The notes: generated by a model not told the origin, from the letters alone. Positions 24,568 to 34,140 are shown, counted from the first letter of the stretch. The stretch: 64,000 nucleotides of DNA from Hyphomicrobiales bacterium (GCA_009377695.1 WHTP01000003.1:33901-97900); one strand, 5' to 3'. Numbers and translations are program-made.

Positions 24568-25961
24568 ACAAGCGATGCGAGGCACACGTACTAGCCGCGG
24601 CGCTTGCCTTGCTCACGCAAAAATTCGGCAATCGTCTCGTCACCTCGCAGGCGGTGCGCGAGCAGCATGGCAATACGCTCACCTGGGTCGCCAACCAGCC
24701 GCCGGATGCCGTGGTGTTTCCGCAGAGCATCGCCGACGTGCAGGAGATCGTGCGCATCTGCGCTGCCCATCGCGTGCCGATGATCCCGTTCGGCACCGGT
24801 TCGTCGCTCGAGGGCCAGGTCAACGCACCGCATGGCGGCGTGTCGATCGACTTTCGGGACATGAATCGGGTGCTGGCCGTGCATGCGGAGGACCTCGACT
24901 GCGTGATCGAGCCCGGCCTCACGCGCAAGATGCTTAACGAACACCTGCGCGATCAGGGCCTGTTCTTTCCGCTCGATCCGGGCGCCGACGCATCGCTCGG
25001 CGGTATGGCGGCAACACGCTGCTCCGGCACTAACGCCGTGCGCTACGGCACCATGAAAGACAATGTGCTGTCGCTGAAAGTCGTTCTCGCGAACGGCGAA
25101 CTGATGACGACAGCGCGCCGCGCCAAGAAATCGTCGTCGGGTTACGACCTCACCCGGCTGATGATCGGCTCTGAAGGGACGCTCGGCGTCATCGTCGAAT
25201 TGACGTTGCGGCTTGCAGGCATTCCGGAGGCGATCGCATCGGGCGTCTGTCCGTTCCCGTCGGTCGAGGTCGCCTGCAACGCCACCATCCTCACCATTCA
25301 GTCTGGCATTCCGGTCGCGCGCATCGAATTGCTCGACGAGTTGCAGGTGAAGGCGTCGAATGCCTATTCGAAGCTGGCGCTGCCGGAGACGCCGATGCTG
25401 TTCGTCGAGTTTCACGGTAGCGAGGCAGGCGTCGCGGAACAGTCGCGCCGCTTCGGCGAGATCGCCGCGGAGCTTGGCGGCGGCCCGTTCGACTGGGCGA
25501 CCAAGGCGGAGGAGCGCACGAAACTCTGGCAGGCCCGCCACGACGCCTACTGGTCCGGCCGCGCGCTGCGGCCCGGCGCCGGCGTGTTTGCGACGGACGT
25601 GTGTGTGCCGATCTCGCGGCTCGCCGAATGCGTGACCGCGACCCAGCAGGACATCGTGGAGAGCCGGCTGGTCGCGCCGATCATGGGGCATGTAGGCGAC
25701 GGCAATTTCCACCTCACCATGACATTCGACATGGCCGACGCCGACGAAGTGGCCCGTGCGAAGGCGTTGCACGAGCGGCTGGTCGCCCGCGCCCTCGCGA
25801 TGGATGGAACCTGCACCGGCGAGCACGGGGTGGGGCAGGGGAAGATGCCCTACCTTGAGGCAGAGCACGGCCGCGCAGCGCTCGATGCGATGCGCACGAT
25901 CAAACGAGCGCTCGATCCGGACGGCATCATGAATCCTGGAAAGATTGTCAGCTTTGCATAG
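24564..25961 (+). CDS. FAD-binding D-2-hydroxyacid dehydrogenase (GlcD/Dld type)
   Basis: A 465-residue flavoenzyme. The PP-loop FAD site is 'AVVFPQSIADVQEIVRICAAHRVPMIPFGTGSSLEGQVNAPHGGVSIDFRDMNRV', followed by 'DPGADASLGGMAATRCSGTNAVRYGTMKDNVL' and 'SGYDLTRLMIGSEGTLGVIVELTLRL'. The C-terminal cap has 'VGDGNFH' and 'CTGEHGVGQGKMPYLEAEHG'. Such enzymes oxidise D-lactate, glycolate or similar acids and pass electrons to cytochrome or quinone. The GTG start at 24564 overlaps the ycjF stop; this start fits family length. The exact substrate is not determined. Confidence 0.9.
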   Translation: MNKRCEAHVLAAALALLTQKFGNRLVTSQAVREQHGNTLTWVANQPPDAVVFPQSIADVQEIVRICAAHRVPMIPFGTGSSLEGQVNAPHGGVSIDFRDMNRVLAVHAEDLDCVIEPGLTRKMLNEHLRDQGLFFPLDPGADASLGGMAATRCSGTNAVRYGTMKDNVLSLKVVLANGELMTTARRAKKSSSGYDLTRLMIGSEGTLGVIVELTLRLAGIPEAIASGVCPFPSVEVACNATILTIQSGIPVARIELLDELQVKASNAYSKLALPETPMLFVEFHGSEAGVAEQSRRFGEIAAELGGGPFDWATKAEERTKLWQARHDAYWSGRALRPGAGVFATDVCVPISRLAECVTATQQDIVESRLVAPIMGHVGDGNFHLTMTFDMADADEVARAKALHERLVARALAMDGTCTGEHGVGQGKMPYLEAEHGRAALDAMRTIKRALDPDGIMNPGKIVSFA

Positions 25962-26203
25962 CGCTGCAGACGTACAATCGCGCACGCGACATAGATTTGC
26001 CGTCAACCGAAACGAAGAAGGCGACGCTCCCGGTCGAGGGGTGGAGCGCCTGCCGGCAGGTTCAGTTTCGCGCGCCCCGGTGGTCGTAGTCCGGCGGCCC
26101 GTATCGTACTGATTTATTCGCGCTGGGGGCGTTCCGGGCGCATATACGATGTCCGAGGCGACAGAGCCCGGATCGACCGGCTTGGAACCAGGTTGGAGAC
26201 GGC

Positions 26204-29200
26204 GTGCAGGCTACGCTGCTCAGCATCGCGATTGCATTGATCCTGGCGCTGGTGACGGCGCTGGTCGGGCCGCATTTTGTCGATTGGAACAAGTATCGCG
26301 CCGAGTTCGAGACGCAGGCCAGCCGCATCACCGGCTTGCAGGTGCGGATCGCCGGACCGATCGACGCCCGCCTGCTCCCGACCCCTTCGCTCAATTTGGC
26401 CCGCATTGACGTCACAAGGCCGGGAGACGCCGGTTCGCTGCGCGCTCGCCGGCTCAGTATCGAGTTTTCACTCGGTTCCCTGGTGCGGGGAGATTTGAAG
26501 GCCACTGATGTGATTCTCGAAGGTGCCGAGATTGCGATGGCGCTCGACCGCGACGGCCGCCTCGAATGGCCAGCGCCGGCAGTCGGCTTCGACCCGGAGG
26601 CGATCTCGATCGAGCGGCTCGACATCCGCGACAGCCGTGCACTGCTCGCCGATGCCGCCAGCGGATACGGCGTGGTGCTCGACAAACTCGATTTCAAGGG
26701 CGAGTTGCGCACCCTATCCGGTCCGATCAAAGGGCAGGGGTCGTTTTACGCCGACGGGCAGCACTATCCCTACCGCATCGCCGCGAGCCGCTTCGGCGAT
26801 GATCGCCTGCGCGTGCGGCTTAACGTCGATCCGATCGATCGGCCGCTGACCGCTGACGCGGAGGGCTTCGTTTCGATCGAGAACGGCGTCCCGCGCTTCG
26901 TCGGCAGCATGACGCTCGCGCGTCCGGTCACGCGGGCGCCGGCCGGATCGCAGGCCGAAATCCTCGAACCGTGGCGCCTGACCGGGAAGATCGACGGCAA
27001 CAGCAGGCGCGCAGTGGTCGAGCAGATCGAGTTCCAGTATGGCCCGGACGAGCGGCCGATCCGTATGCGCGGCGATGCACGGGTCAATTTCGGTCCGTCG
27101 CCCCGCTTCACCGGTGTGCTGTCGTCGCCCCAGGTCGACCTCGACCGTATCCTGGTGTTGCCGGAGCCACAGCGGAGCCAGCCGCGGGCCGCCATCAAGG
27201 CCCTCGCCGCCTATTTCGCAGGGACGCAGCGTCTGCCGATCCCGGTGACGCTTGGCGTCAGCGTCGAAAGCCTGACCCTGGCCGGCGCGACGCTGCAGCG
27301 ATTGAGCGGCGATTTCGTCAGCGAAGCCAACGGTTGGAACGTCGAAAAGCTCGAAATGCGGGCCCCCGGCTTGTCGCAGCTCGCGATGTCGGGTCGTCTT
27401 AGTATTGCGGACGGAGTCGCCTTCGCAGGGCGAATGCGGCTCGCATCGAAGGATCCGCGCACGCTGGTCGCGTGGCTGACCAATCGCCCGGAGGATCAGA
27501 TCACGGCCGCGGCCAGCCTGAGCGTGGATGGCGACTTCAAATTGAGCAATGACGAGATCGCGGTCGATCGGCTCAAGGCCGAACTCGATCGCATGTCGGT
27601 CGAGGGGCGGCTCGCTTATTTCCGAGGTAACGGTTCCCGGCCGCCGCGCATCGAAGCCGTCATGAGCGCACCCGATATCGATCTCGACCGTGCCTATGGC
27701 CTGTTGCAAGGGCTGTTCGACGGTTCCGTATTCGAGATTCCGCGCGAAGGCGCGCTGTCGGCCAAAGTCGATCGGGCGACGCTCGCTGGCGTAGAGGTGC
27801 GGGGCGCAGACGCAAACATCCGCTTCGATGCGACCGGCCTCAATGTCGAGCGGCTTACGATCGGCGATTTTGGCGGCATGGCTTTGGCGATGAGCGGCAA
27901 TATCGATACTCGCCGGCAGTCGCCACGCGGTTCGATGAAACTCGATGTCGATGCACGCCGGTTTGACGGCCTTGCCGCGCTGTTGGATCGAATCTCACCG
28001 CAGGCCGCCGCTGAGCTGCGCCGCAACGGCGGACGGGTCATGCCTGCAAAGCTCAACGCCTCACTTGAGGTTGGCGGAACCGCGTCGTCCGGCGAGTCGC
28101 ACGGGCGCTTCAAAATCGGCGGCAATGCGGGCGCGCTGCGCGTTTCGTTGCAGGGCGACGTTGACGCGAATAGTGAAGACCTGACCATCGACCGCTTGTC
28201 TCGGCTCCGTTCCGCACGCGTCAATCTTGATGGGGAAGTCGAAACTCGCGAGGGCGCGGTGCTCATCGCTCTTCTCGGCCTCGAGCGTTTTCTCGCCTAC
28301 GATAACGGTGCCGCGCGCGTTACCGCAACCGCGCGCGGCGCGTTCGACGGCGACATGGATGTCGACGGCCGATTGGTTGCCGACGCACTCGACGCCTCTG
28401 CGAAAGGACGATTGCGCCTCGTTGGCAGCCAGGGGCCGACAGCGGACATGGATGTCACGGTCACGCGCGCGAATGTTCGCTCGCCGCGCTCCGCCGGCGC
28501 CAAGACGGAAATCATTCCGGCTGCGGTGTCCGCACGGCTCGCACTTGCCGAGGGCGCCGTCGGACTAAGCGACCTCGCCGGAACGATCGCTGGTACCGAC
28601 ATCAGCGGCCGTCTCACGCTGGGATTCGCCGAAGCGATCAGCGTTGGCGGCGAGCTCTCGCTGGGCGCCATGCATCTACCGGCGGCTGTTACGGCAGTGA
28701 TTGGCCTTCCGCATGTGGCAGGCGCAAGCTGGCCGTCCGAGCCTTTCGAGCGCGGCTTGATCGGCAGCGTTCAAGGAGCGATCAAGCTGAGGATCGGGCG
28801 CGCGACGCTCTCGCCGCAGCTTGGCGTAGCAAATATGCGCAGCGTCCTGCAGTTCGGCCGTGATTCGTTTGCGATCGAAGAAATCGATGGCTCGATCGCG
28901 GGCGGACGTGTCGCCGGGTCGCTGAGCTTCGAGCGTGGCAACGACGGCCTCAGCCTGGATAGTCAGGTCAGGTTTGCTGGGGTCAGTCTCTCCGACCTGC
29001 TTCCGGACAAGGGTGCGCTGACCGGCCGCGCCACGATCGATCTCGATCTGCAGGGCACCGGGCGCAGCCCGATCGCGCTGATTGGTGCGCTCAGGGGTAA
29101 CGGGACTTTCACCGTTCAGGATGGACAGGTCCTGCGCGTCAATCCGTCGGTATTCGCGGCCGTGATCCGCAGCGTCGATGACGGACTTCCGATCGATACC

Positions 29201-29830
29201 GGGAGAATCCGTGACCGCACGGAGGCCGCGTTCGGCAATGGCACACTGAACGTCGCGCTGGCGCAGGGAGAGATCATGGTCGCAGCCGGCCAACTGCGTC
29301 TCGCCAACACGGCGATTCAGGCAAAAGGCGCCAAACTCGGCGTTACGCTCGGCCTCGATCTATCCGACAGCGCGATCGATGCACAGCTTGTCCTTTCGGG
29401 TGCGCCGGGCTCCGGCGCACTCGAAGGTATCCGTCCGGAGATCGCCCTCGCATTGCGCGGACCGTTCGACGCGCCGAAGCGAACACTCGACGTGGCGGCA
29501 TTCACAAGCTGGCTTGCATTGCGCGCCATCGAGGAAAAGGACAAGCGTATCGAATCGCTGCAAACCGGGCGCGAGCTTCCTCTTCCACCGAGCGCACCGG
29601 CTGCGACGCCGAGCGCTCCTGCCGCGGCACCTGCACCGGAGAAGGCTGCTCCGCTCCCGCCGCAACCACAGCCCAAAGCATCGCCGCAACGACCCCCGGC
29701 GGCTAAGACAGCGCCACCGCCGACGGACATCCGCCCGCCGGCGGCGACGAAGCAACACACGCCGCCCAAACGGCCGCAGCCGCAACGTCCGGCGTCTCGC
29801 TCGTGGCTTGAGAACCTACTCGGCCCGTAG
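26204..29830 (+). CDS. AsmA-family protein
   Basis: A 1208-residue protein anchored by one N-terminal span ('LLSIAIALILALVTALVGPHFVDWNKYRAEFETQASRITGLQVRIAGPIDARLLPTPSLNLARIDV', the AsmA opening). A long run of beta-rich repeats follows, and the C-terminal AsmA block is 'GRATIDLDLQGTGRSPIALIGALRGNGTFTVQDGQVLRVN'. A proline/alanine tail (APAPEKAAPLPPQPQPKASPQRPP) closes it. AsmA-like proteins bridge the envelope and help move lipids to the outer membrane. The start is GTG 26204 with GGAGA upstream. Its end overlaps the convergent RHH gene by 15 bases. Confidence 0.9.
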   Translation: MQATLLSIAIALILALVTALVGPHFVDWNKYRAEFETQASRITGLQVRIAGPIDARLLPTPSLNLARIDVTRPGDAGSLRARRLSIEFSLGSLVRGDLKATDVILEGAEIAMALDRDGRLEWPAPAVGFDPEAISIERLDIRDSRALLADAASGYGVVLDKLDFKGELRTLSGPIKGQGSFYADGQHYPYRIAASRFGDDRLRVRLNVDPIDRPLTADAEGFVSIENGVPRFVGSMTLARPVTRAPAGSQAEILEPWRLTGKIDGNSRRAVVEQIEFQYGPDERPIRMRGDARVNFGPSPRFTGVLSSPQVDLDRILVLPEPQRSQPRAAIKALAAYFAGTQRLPIPVTLGVSVESLTLAGATLQRLSGDFVSEANGWNVEKLEMRAPGLSQLAMSGRLSIADGVAFAGRMRLASKDPRTLVAWLTNRPEDQITAAASLSVDGDFKLSNDEIAVDRLKAELDRMSVEGRLAYFRGNGSRPPRIEAVMSAPDIDLDRAYGLLQGLFDGSVFEIPREGALSAKVDRATLAGVEVRGADANIRFDATGLNVERLTIGDFGGMALAMSGNIDTRRQSPRGSMKLDVDARRFDGLAALLDRISPQAAAELRRNGGRVMPAKLNASLEVGGTASSGESHGRFKIGGNAGALRVSLQGDVDANSEDLTIDRLSRLRSARVNLDGEVETREGAVLIALLGLERFLAYDNGAARVTATARGAFDGDMDVDGRLVADALDASAKGRLRLVGSQGPTADMDVTVTRANVRSPRSAGAKTEIIPAAVSARLALAEGAVGLSDLAGTIAGTDISGRLTLGFAEAISVGGELSLGAMHLPAAVTAVIGLPHVAGASWPSEPFERGLIGSVQGAIKLRIGRATLSPQLGVANMRSVLQFGRDSFAIEEIDGSIAGGRVAGSLSFERGNDGLSLDSQVRFAGVSLSDLLPDKGALTGRATIDLDLQGTGRSPIALIGALRGNGTFTVQDGQVLRVNPSVFAAVIRSVDDGLPIDTGRIRDRTEAAFGNGTLNVALAQGEIMVAAGQLRLANTAIQAKGAKLGVTLGLDLSDSAIDAQLVLSGAPGSGALEGIRPEIALALRGPFDAPKRTLDVAAFTSWLALRAIEEKDKRIESLQTGRELPLPPSAPAATPSAPAAAPAPEKAAPLPPQPQPKASPQRPPAAKTAPPPTDIRPPAATKQHTPPKRPQPQRPASRSWLENLLGP

Positions 29831-30112
29831 CATCGGGGCCGCTGGTCGCGAAGCAATCATCTCGCGAGCCGGGCTGCGCTGGTCTCGCTCTTCCGTCTGT
29901 TGATTGCGATAGTGATCGAGGACGAACAGGCGAATAGCTGACGACAGGTTGCCGTGCCGCCGCTCTGAATCGATCGCGGCGACAAGTTCCGACAAAGTCA
30001 TGTCACGGCTGCCCGCGATATCCTTCAACCCCTTCCAAAACGCATCTTCGAGGCTCACGCTGGTCTTGTGACCAGCGATAACGATAGAGCGTTTAATTAC
30101 CGGCGACTTCAT
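29816..30112 (-). CDS. Ribbon-helix-helix domain protein
   Basis: A 98-residue protein: 'PVIKRSIVIAGHKTSVSLEDAFWKGLKDIAGSRDMTLSELVAAIDSERRHGNLSSAIRLFVLDHYRNQ', the RHH_4 pattern (strand 'KTSVSLE', two helices), then a 25-residue polar tail. It is probably a small DNA-binding or regulatory protein. Its ATG overlaps the stop of the DUF4169 gene (ATGA), so the pair is coupled. It converges on and slightly overlaps the AsmA gene. Confidence 0.85.
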   Translation of the reverse strand: MKSPVIKRSIVIAGHKTSVSLEDAFWKGLKDIAGSRDMTLSELVAAIDSERRHGNLSSAIRLFVLDHYRNQQTEERDQRSPAREMIASRPAAPMLRAE

Positions 30113-30297
30113 CGCTCATCTCCCGTGTCGACCCGGTGTTGTTCAAGATCGTAACGGGATTTCGCGTCTCGCGCAGCAGCAAGACTGCACTCCGCCTTGC
30201 GGCGACCGTGCTTTAGCCGGTTGACCGCTGCTCGACCCCCTTGCAGCGACCGTTCGGCTATCTTGCGAGCCTTGCGAAAGTTGATGACGTCACCCAT
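30109..30297 (-). CDS. DUF4169 family protein
   Basis: Sixty-two residues, 'MGDVINFRKARKIAERSLQGGRAAVNRLKHGRRKAECSLAAARDAKSRYDLEQHRVD', highly charged and helical. This matches DUF4169, where 'INLR..RK......A..NR..HGRTKAE' and a closing 'LDGHR.D' are typical. Function unknown. It is often found next to fumC and sspB in Alphaproteobacteria, as here, although 650 bases with two repeats now separate it from fumC. Confidence 0.85.
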   Translation of the reverse strand: MGDVINFRKARKIAERSLQGGRAAVNRLKHGRRKAECSLAAARDAKSRYDLEQHRVDTGDER

Positions 30298-30781
30298 CCC
30301 GTGCCGCCTCGATAACACCGGGCTTGTTGCTAGTGCGGGTCCGGCGTTACCCCTGTGCTTCTGCGTTAAATGCGCCCATACCGTGGCAAGAACTGGCAAA
30401 TCCTGTTCGAGCTTCGCGGAAATTCCAGGCACTGCGATGGAACTCGACTCTCATGATACTCGCGCAAGTGTATCTAGCGTTGAAATCGAGCGCAGCAGCG
30501 GCGAGCACCAACGTTACAAAAGTGCGATAGATAAAGGATTTCGCGATGCCGTGTCTGACACATAACTATTTTAGGTTGCATAAGCACTCTCAGCATCACA
30601 CGAAAAACTTTCGCACCGCCGTTCGCCGAGCGCATGCAAAAAATTAGTTGTTGGTGCGCACCCATGTACCGCTTTTTTGTCGTGCGCCACTCGCGCTCGA
30701 GCTTCTTTGAAGCAGCACTCGCCGCGTTCGCGAATCTATTCGCGCGCGAACTGGGCCACAATTTGCGGTGATGATCGAACG
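30298..30781. other. Intergenic region, no convincing gene
   Basis: About 480 bases with locally lower GC (30540-30670) and no convincing frame. A 42-codon plus-strand frame (30437-30565) is polar and featureless; a minus-strand frame near 30474-30761 has no family pattern. Two palindromic elements follow immediately. Confidence 0.45.
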
Positions 30782-30859
30782 CTAGTGTGGCGGTTCAGAA
30801 GTCCGCACCATTGTTGCAGCGAGTCCGAATTGCGGACTTCTGACCCTAAGCCACACTGG
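30782..30859. repeat. CTAG palindromic element, type C
   Basis: CTAG at 30782-30785 and a drifted CTGG at 30856-30859 bound arms TGTGGCGGTTCAGAAGTCCG and CGGACTTCTGACCCTAAGCC. The spacer AATTAATGAGTTG leads to the type B element. Confidence 0.92.
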
Positions 30860-30872
30860 AATTAATGAGTTG

Positions 30873-30948
30873 CTGGTGGTCCTTCGATTCCGAAGTTCGT
30901 ATTGGAGGTCGCTGCGAATTCAGACGAACTTCGGAATCGGGATACTAG
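30873..30948. repeat. CTAG palindromic element, type B
   Basis: CTGG at 30873-30876 and CTAG at 30945-30948 bound arms TTCGATTCCGAAGTTCGTA and ACGAACTTCGGAATCGGGAT. The right CTAG gives the TAG stop codon of fumC on the minus strand. Confidence 0.92.
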
Positions 30949-32354
30949 CCCGGTCGGGTCATCTTCTCCGGCCGCACCAGTCGATCAAAATCGGCGGCCG
31001 AGACATCGCCGAGGCGCAGCGCCTCTTCGCGCAACGTTGTACCGTTCGCATGCGCCGCCTTGGCGATTGCCGCAGCACGTTCGTAGCCGATCGTCGGCGC
31101 GAGCGCGGTGACGAGCATCAACGATCGCTCCATGAGTTCGCGGATGCGCGTCTTGTCGGCACGGATGCCGGTGACGCAATTGTCGGCGAAGGAGCGCGCC
31201 GCATCTGCAAGCAGAAGGACTGACTGCAACATCGCATCGATGATCACCGGCTTGTAGACGTTGAGTTCGAAGTGGCCCTGGCTCGCGGCGGTCGTGATCG
31301 TGGTGTGATTTCCAAATACCTGACAGCAGACCATCGTCAGAGCCTCGGCCTGTGTTGGATTCACCTTGCCAGGCATGATCGACGAGCCGGGCTCGTTTTC
31401 GGGCAGGATCAATTCGCCGAGGCCCGAGCGCGGTCCAGACCCGAGCAAGCGGATATCGTTTGCGATCTTGAACAGTCCTGTCGCGACCGACGTCAGGGCG
31501 CCGTGCGCGAACACGATCGCGTCATGTGCAGCCAGCGCTTCGAACTTGTTGGATGCGCTGACAAAGGGCAGGCCGGTGAGCCGCGCGATCCGTTTGGCGA
31601 CCCGCTTGGCGAATTGCGGCTTGGTGTTGAGTCCGGTGCCGACGGCGGTGCCACCCTGCGCGAGCGGATAGAGATCTTTGAGGCCAAGACGAGTGCGGCC
31701 AATTCCATTCTGCACCTGCGAGGCATAGCCGGAGAATTCCTGTCCAAGCGTCAGCGGCGTTGCGTCCTGGGCATGGGTGCGGCCGATCTTGATGATGTTC
31801 GCGAACGCCTTGCTCTTGCGCTGAAGCGTGCGCTGCAGGTGCGTGAGTGCGGGCAGCAATCGGTGTGCGATCTCGATCGCCGCCGCGATGTGCATCGCGG
31901 TCGGGAAGCTGTCGTTCGAGGACTGGCTCATGTTGACGTGATCGTTGGGATGCACGGGCGACTTTGCGCCGCGCTTGCCGCCGAGCATTTCATTGGCACG
32001 GGCGGCGATCACTTCGTTCAAGTTCATGTTGGTCTGGGTACCGGAGCCGGTCTGCCAGACCACGAGCGGAAAATGATCGTCTAGCTTGCCGTCGATCACC
32101 TCCTGTGCGGCATGCGCAATGACGCTGGCGCGTCGCGCATCGAGCGAGCCCAGCGCGTTATTCACGTCGGCGGAGGCGCGCTTCACGATGCCGAGCGCGC
32201 GGATCAGCGGGACGGGCATACGCCCATCGCCGATCCGGAAATTGCGGCGCGACCGTTCGGTCTGCGCGCCCCAATAGCTCTCCGTCGGGACTTCGATTGG
32301 GCCGAAGGTGTCGGTCTCGGTGCGGGTCGCCGGCTTTCGCGGTTTTCTGCCCAT
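30945..32354 (-). CDS. fumC: Class II fumarate hydratase
   Basis: A 469-residue TCA-cycle enzyme converting fumarate to L-malate, tetrameric and oxygen-stable. '[23 protein letters not shown]' (about 98-120), '[21 protein letters not shown]', catalytic His in '[20 protein letters not shown]' (H194), and the superfamily signature [10 protein letters not shown] at about 323-332. 'GTAVGTGLN' is intact. The first 14 residues are a basic, probably flexible extension. Its stop codon TAG is the edge of a type B palindrome, giving the C-terminus ...MTRPG. sspB lies upstream on the same strand, separated by three repeat elements. Confidence 0.97.
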   Translation of the reverse strand: MGRKPRKPATRTETDTFGPIEVPTESYWGAQTERSRRNFRIGDGRMPVPLIRALGIVKRASADVNNALGSLDARRASVIAHAAQEVIDGKLDDHFPLVVWQTGSGTQTNMNLNEVIAARANEMLGGKRGAKSPVHPNDHVNMSQSSNDSFPTAMHIAAAIEIAHRLLPALTHLQRTLQRKSKAFANIIKIGRTHAQDATPLTLGQEFSGYASQVQNGIGRTRLGLKDLYPLAQGGTAVGTGLNTKPQFAKRVAKRIARLTGLPFVSASNKFEALAAHDAIVFAHGALTSVATGLFKIANDIRLLGSGPRSGLGELILPENEPGSSIMPGKVNPTQAEALTMVCCQVFGNHTTITTAASQGHFELNVYKPVIIDAMLQSVLLLADAARSFADNCVTGIRADKTRIRELMERSLMLVTALAPTIGYERAAAIAKAAHANGTTLREEALRLGDVSAADFDRLVRPEKMTRPG

Positions 32355-32398
32355 GTCCGGTCCGGTGCGTTAGGCATCGTTCGCAGTGACTGCGCGCG

Positions 32399-32472
32399 CT
32401 AGTGGTCCGATTCTAACATTCGCATCCCTTCTCAGCGGGTGACTTTGCGAATTAGAATCAAATGACCACTAG
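32399..32472. repeat. CTAG palindromic element, type A
   Basis: CTAG at 32399-32402 and 32469-32472 bound arms TGGTCCGATTCTAACATTCG and TTTGCGAATTAGAATCAAAT...CCA. Central CATCCCTTCTCAGCGGGTGA matches the 11-kb type A copy nearly base for base. Confidence 0.92.
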
Positions 32473-32478
32473 CAATAT

Positions 32479-32490
32479 AAGCCACACTAG
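32479..32490. repeat. Remnant of type C element
   Basis: Only AAGCCACACTAG, the right end of type C, remains. It is followed by ATTCAAAAAGAGTTG, the spacer that joins C to B elsewhere, so a deletion or insertion has removed most of a C element here. Confidence 0.6.
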
Positions 32491-32505
32491 ATTCAAAAAG
32501 AGTTG

Positions 32506-32583
32506 CTAGTGTCCTTCGATTCCGAAAGTTCGCATAAGACGTCGCTGCGAAAATGGGTACGAACTTCGGAATCGGGATACGAG
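32506..32583. repeat. CTAG palindromic element, type B
   Basis: CTAG at 32506-32509 and a drifted CGAG at 32580-32583 bound arms TTCGATTCCGAAAGTTCGCA and TACGAACTTCGGAATCGGGA. It ends 13 bases after the sspB stop codon. Confidence 0.9.
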
Positions 32584-32596
32584 CCGGGCGGGTGCG

Positions 32597-33223
32597 TTAC
32601 TTCTTGCGGAAGCGATCGAGGTTGACGACCTGGCCGCTGCCGGCGGGGGGCTCGGCACCATCCTTGTCCTTCTGCTGCTCCGCGGGCGGCTTCTTGGCTG
32701 CCGCCTTATTTGCCGATGTCTTTTTGGCCGTGGTCGGATGAGTGGTCGGCGGATTGGCCGGCGTCGGCACGGCGGTGACGTCCGATGACGGACGGTGCTC
32801 GGCAGGCGGGCGTGCCGGCTTGCCGGCGTTGTCGGCAGCCTTCTCGCTGTTGCTCTGTTCCTCCGCGGTCAGCATCTCGAACTGGACCCCGAACTGCACC
32901 GAGGGGTCCACAAAGCTCTTGATCGCCGCGAACGGAACCACCACTCGTTCCGGCACCCCGCCGAAGGACAGCCCGACCTCGAATTGCTCGTCGGTCACCA
33001 CCAGATCCCAGAACTGGTGCTGGAGCACGACGGTCATTTCCTCCGGATATTGCGCGCGCATACGCTGCGAGAGCTTCACGCCGTCCGCACGGGTGTCGAA
33101 CGCGACGTAGAAATGGTGCTCGCCGGGGAGCCCATTCCTTGCGGCATCCTCGAGCACGGTGCGCACGACACTGCGCAGGGCGTCCTGGGTCAGGATGTCA
33201 TAGCGGATATGATCGATGGTCAT
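32597..33223 (-). CDS. sspB: ClpXP adaptor SspB (alphaproteobacterial type)
   Basis: A 208-residue adaptor that binds the ssrA degradation tag and hands tagged proteins to ClpXP. The fold domain covers about residues 1-125: 'IRYDILTQDALRSVVRTVLEDAARNGLPGEHHFYVAFDTRADGVKLSQRMRAQYPEEMTVVLQHQFWDLVVTDEQFEVGLSFGGVPERVVVPFAAIKSFVDPSVQFGVQFE'. A long disordered linker rich in P, A, T and K follows, then a C-terminal motif 'GQVVNLDRFRKK' that should dock on ClpX. ATG 33223 is the natural start. The matching tmRNA gene lies on the other side of the satellite. Confidence 0.95.
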   Translation of the reverse strand: MTIDHIRYDILTQDALRSVVRTVLEDAARNGLPGEHHFYVAFDTRADGVKLSQRMRAQYPEEMTVVLQHQFWDLVVTDEQFEVGLSFGGVPERVVVPFAAIKSFVDPSVQFGVQFEMLTAEEQSNSEKAADNAGKPARPPAEHRPSSDVTAVPTPANPPTTHPTTAKKTSANKAAAKKPPAEQQKDKDGAEPPAGSGQVVNLDRFRKK

Positions 33224-33361
33224 GGTTGGGCTTCGCTGAATCGACTCGACCATAACGTGGTCATGAGGCCACGCCAATGCCAGTCCGGCCAAATCCGAGG
33301 TGGTGCAACCCGGGCCGTGTCCCGGGAAACGACCTCCGGCAAGGCACGACAAGCCGGCGGC

Positions 33362-33401
33362 GCTTAAGGGGCTTTGTATTTGCTTAAGGGGCTTTGTATT
33401 T
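33362..33401. repeat. 20-bp tandem direct repeat
   Basis: GCTTAAGGGGCTTTGTATTT occurs twice head to tail (33362-33381, 33382-33401). It lies immediately before the broken 5' edge of the hydroxyacid dehydrogenase fragment and may mark a deletion or slippage junction. Confidence 0.9.
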
Positions 33402-33423
33402 AGAGCGATCGGAAACTGCGAGG

Positions 33424-34140
33424 TGGCGCAGTGGTTTGGCTCGAAGCAGACTTTACGTTCAACCCGACCGGGGCTTCACTCGCGAGCTCGTGCAGCGCGC
33501 CCAGTCTGCCGGTTATCAGGCATTGGTGGTGACCGTCGATGCGCCGGTGAGCGGCTTGCGCAACAGAGAACAACGTGCGGGTTTCACGCTGCCGCCGGGT
33601 ATCGAAGCAATCAATCTGCGCGGCATGCGGCCTTCACCGCAGCAAACTGGCGAGGCCGGCAGCGGCGTGCTGCTGGGCGGCCCGCTGCTGGCAGCCGCGC
33701 CGACCTGGAACGACATCGAATGGGTGCGGTCGCTGACATCGCTGCCCGTTCTCCTCAAGGGGATCATGACGATGGAGGATGCCAAGCGTGCAATGGACGC
33801 GAATATCGGGGGCATTGTCGTGTCCAATCACGGCGGCCGCACGCTGGACGCCCAGCCATCCACCATCGGTGTCCTGCCGGACATTGCCGATGCGGTCGGC
33901 GGACGCGTTCCCGTCCTGCTTGATAGCGGCATCCGGCGCGGGAGCGACGTATTCAAGGCGCTGGCGCTTGGCGCAACCGCCGTGCTGGTCGGGCGGCCCT
34001 ACGTATATGGGCTCGCAGCAGCAGGCGCCGTCGGGGTCTCGCACGTCATCCATATCCTGCGCGCAGAGCTGGAATTGACGATGGCTCTGACCGGTTGCCG
34101 GACTTTGGGCGATATTAGTCCCGCGTTGATCCAACGCTAA
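33424..34140 (+). pseudogene. FMN-dependent alpha-hydroxyacid dehydrogenase, 5'-truncated
   Basis: From about 33450 the frame matches the C-terminal two thirds of L-lactate dehydrogenase/glycolate oxidase-type enzymes: 'LYVQPDRGFTRELVQRAQSAGYQALVVTVDAPVSGLRNREQRAGFTLPPG', 'LPVLLKGIMTMEDAKRAMDANIGGIVVSNHGGRTLDAQPSTIGVLPDI' (active-site K and the HGGR block), 'VPVLLDSGIRRGSDVFKALALGATAVLVGRPYVYGLAAAGAVGV'. The first 130 residues are missing, and the junction (CAGTGGTTT...CTTTACGTT) is out of frame with the expected 'WFQLYVQPD'. Catalytic C-terminal residues remain, but without the N-terminal part of the barrel it should not be active. Confidence 0.8.

Noticed and set aside
24591..26006. 471-codon minus-strand open frame
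   Set aside because: Antisense shadow of the FAD-linked oxidase, with no recognisable motif.
30437..30565. 42-codon plus-strand frame before the repeat pair
   Set aside because: It is polar and featureless, with no ribosome site.
33410..33445. tRNA-like stretch (GGTGGCGCAGTGGTTTGGCTCG) near the satellite
   Set aside because: No matching anticodon, T arm or acceptor stem follows. The sequence is better read as the damaged 'WFQ' edge of the dehydrogenase. The real attachment gene is ssrA.
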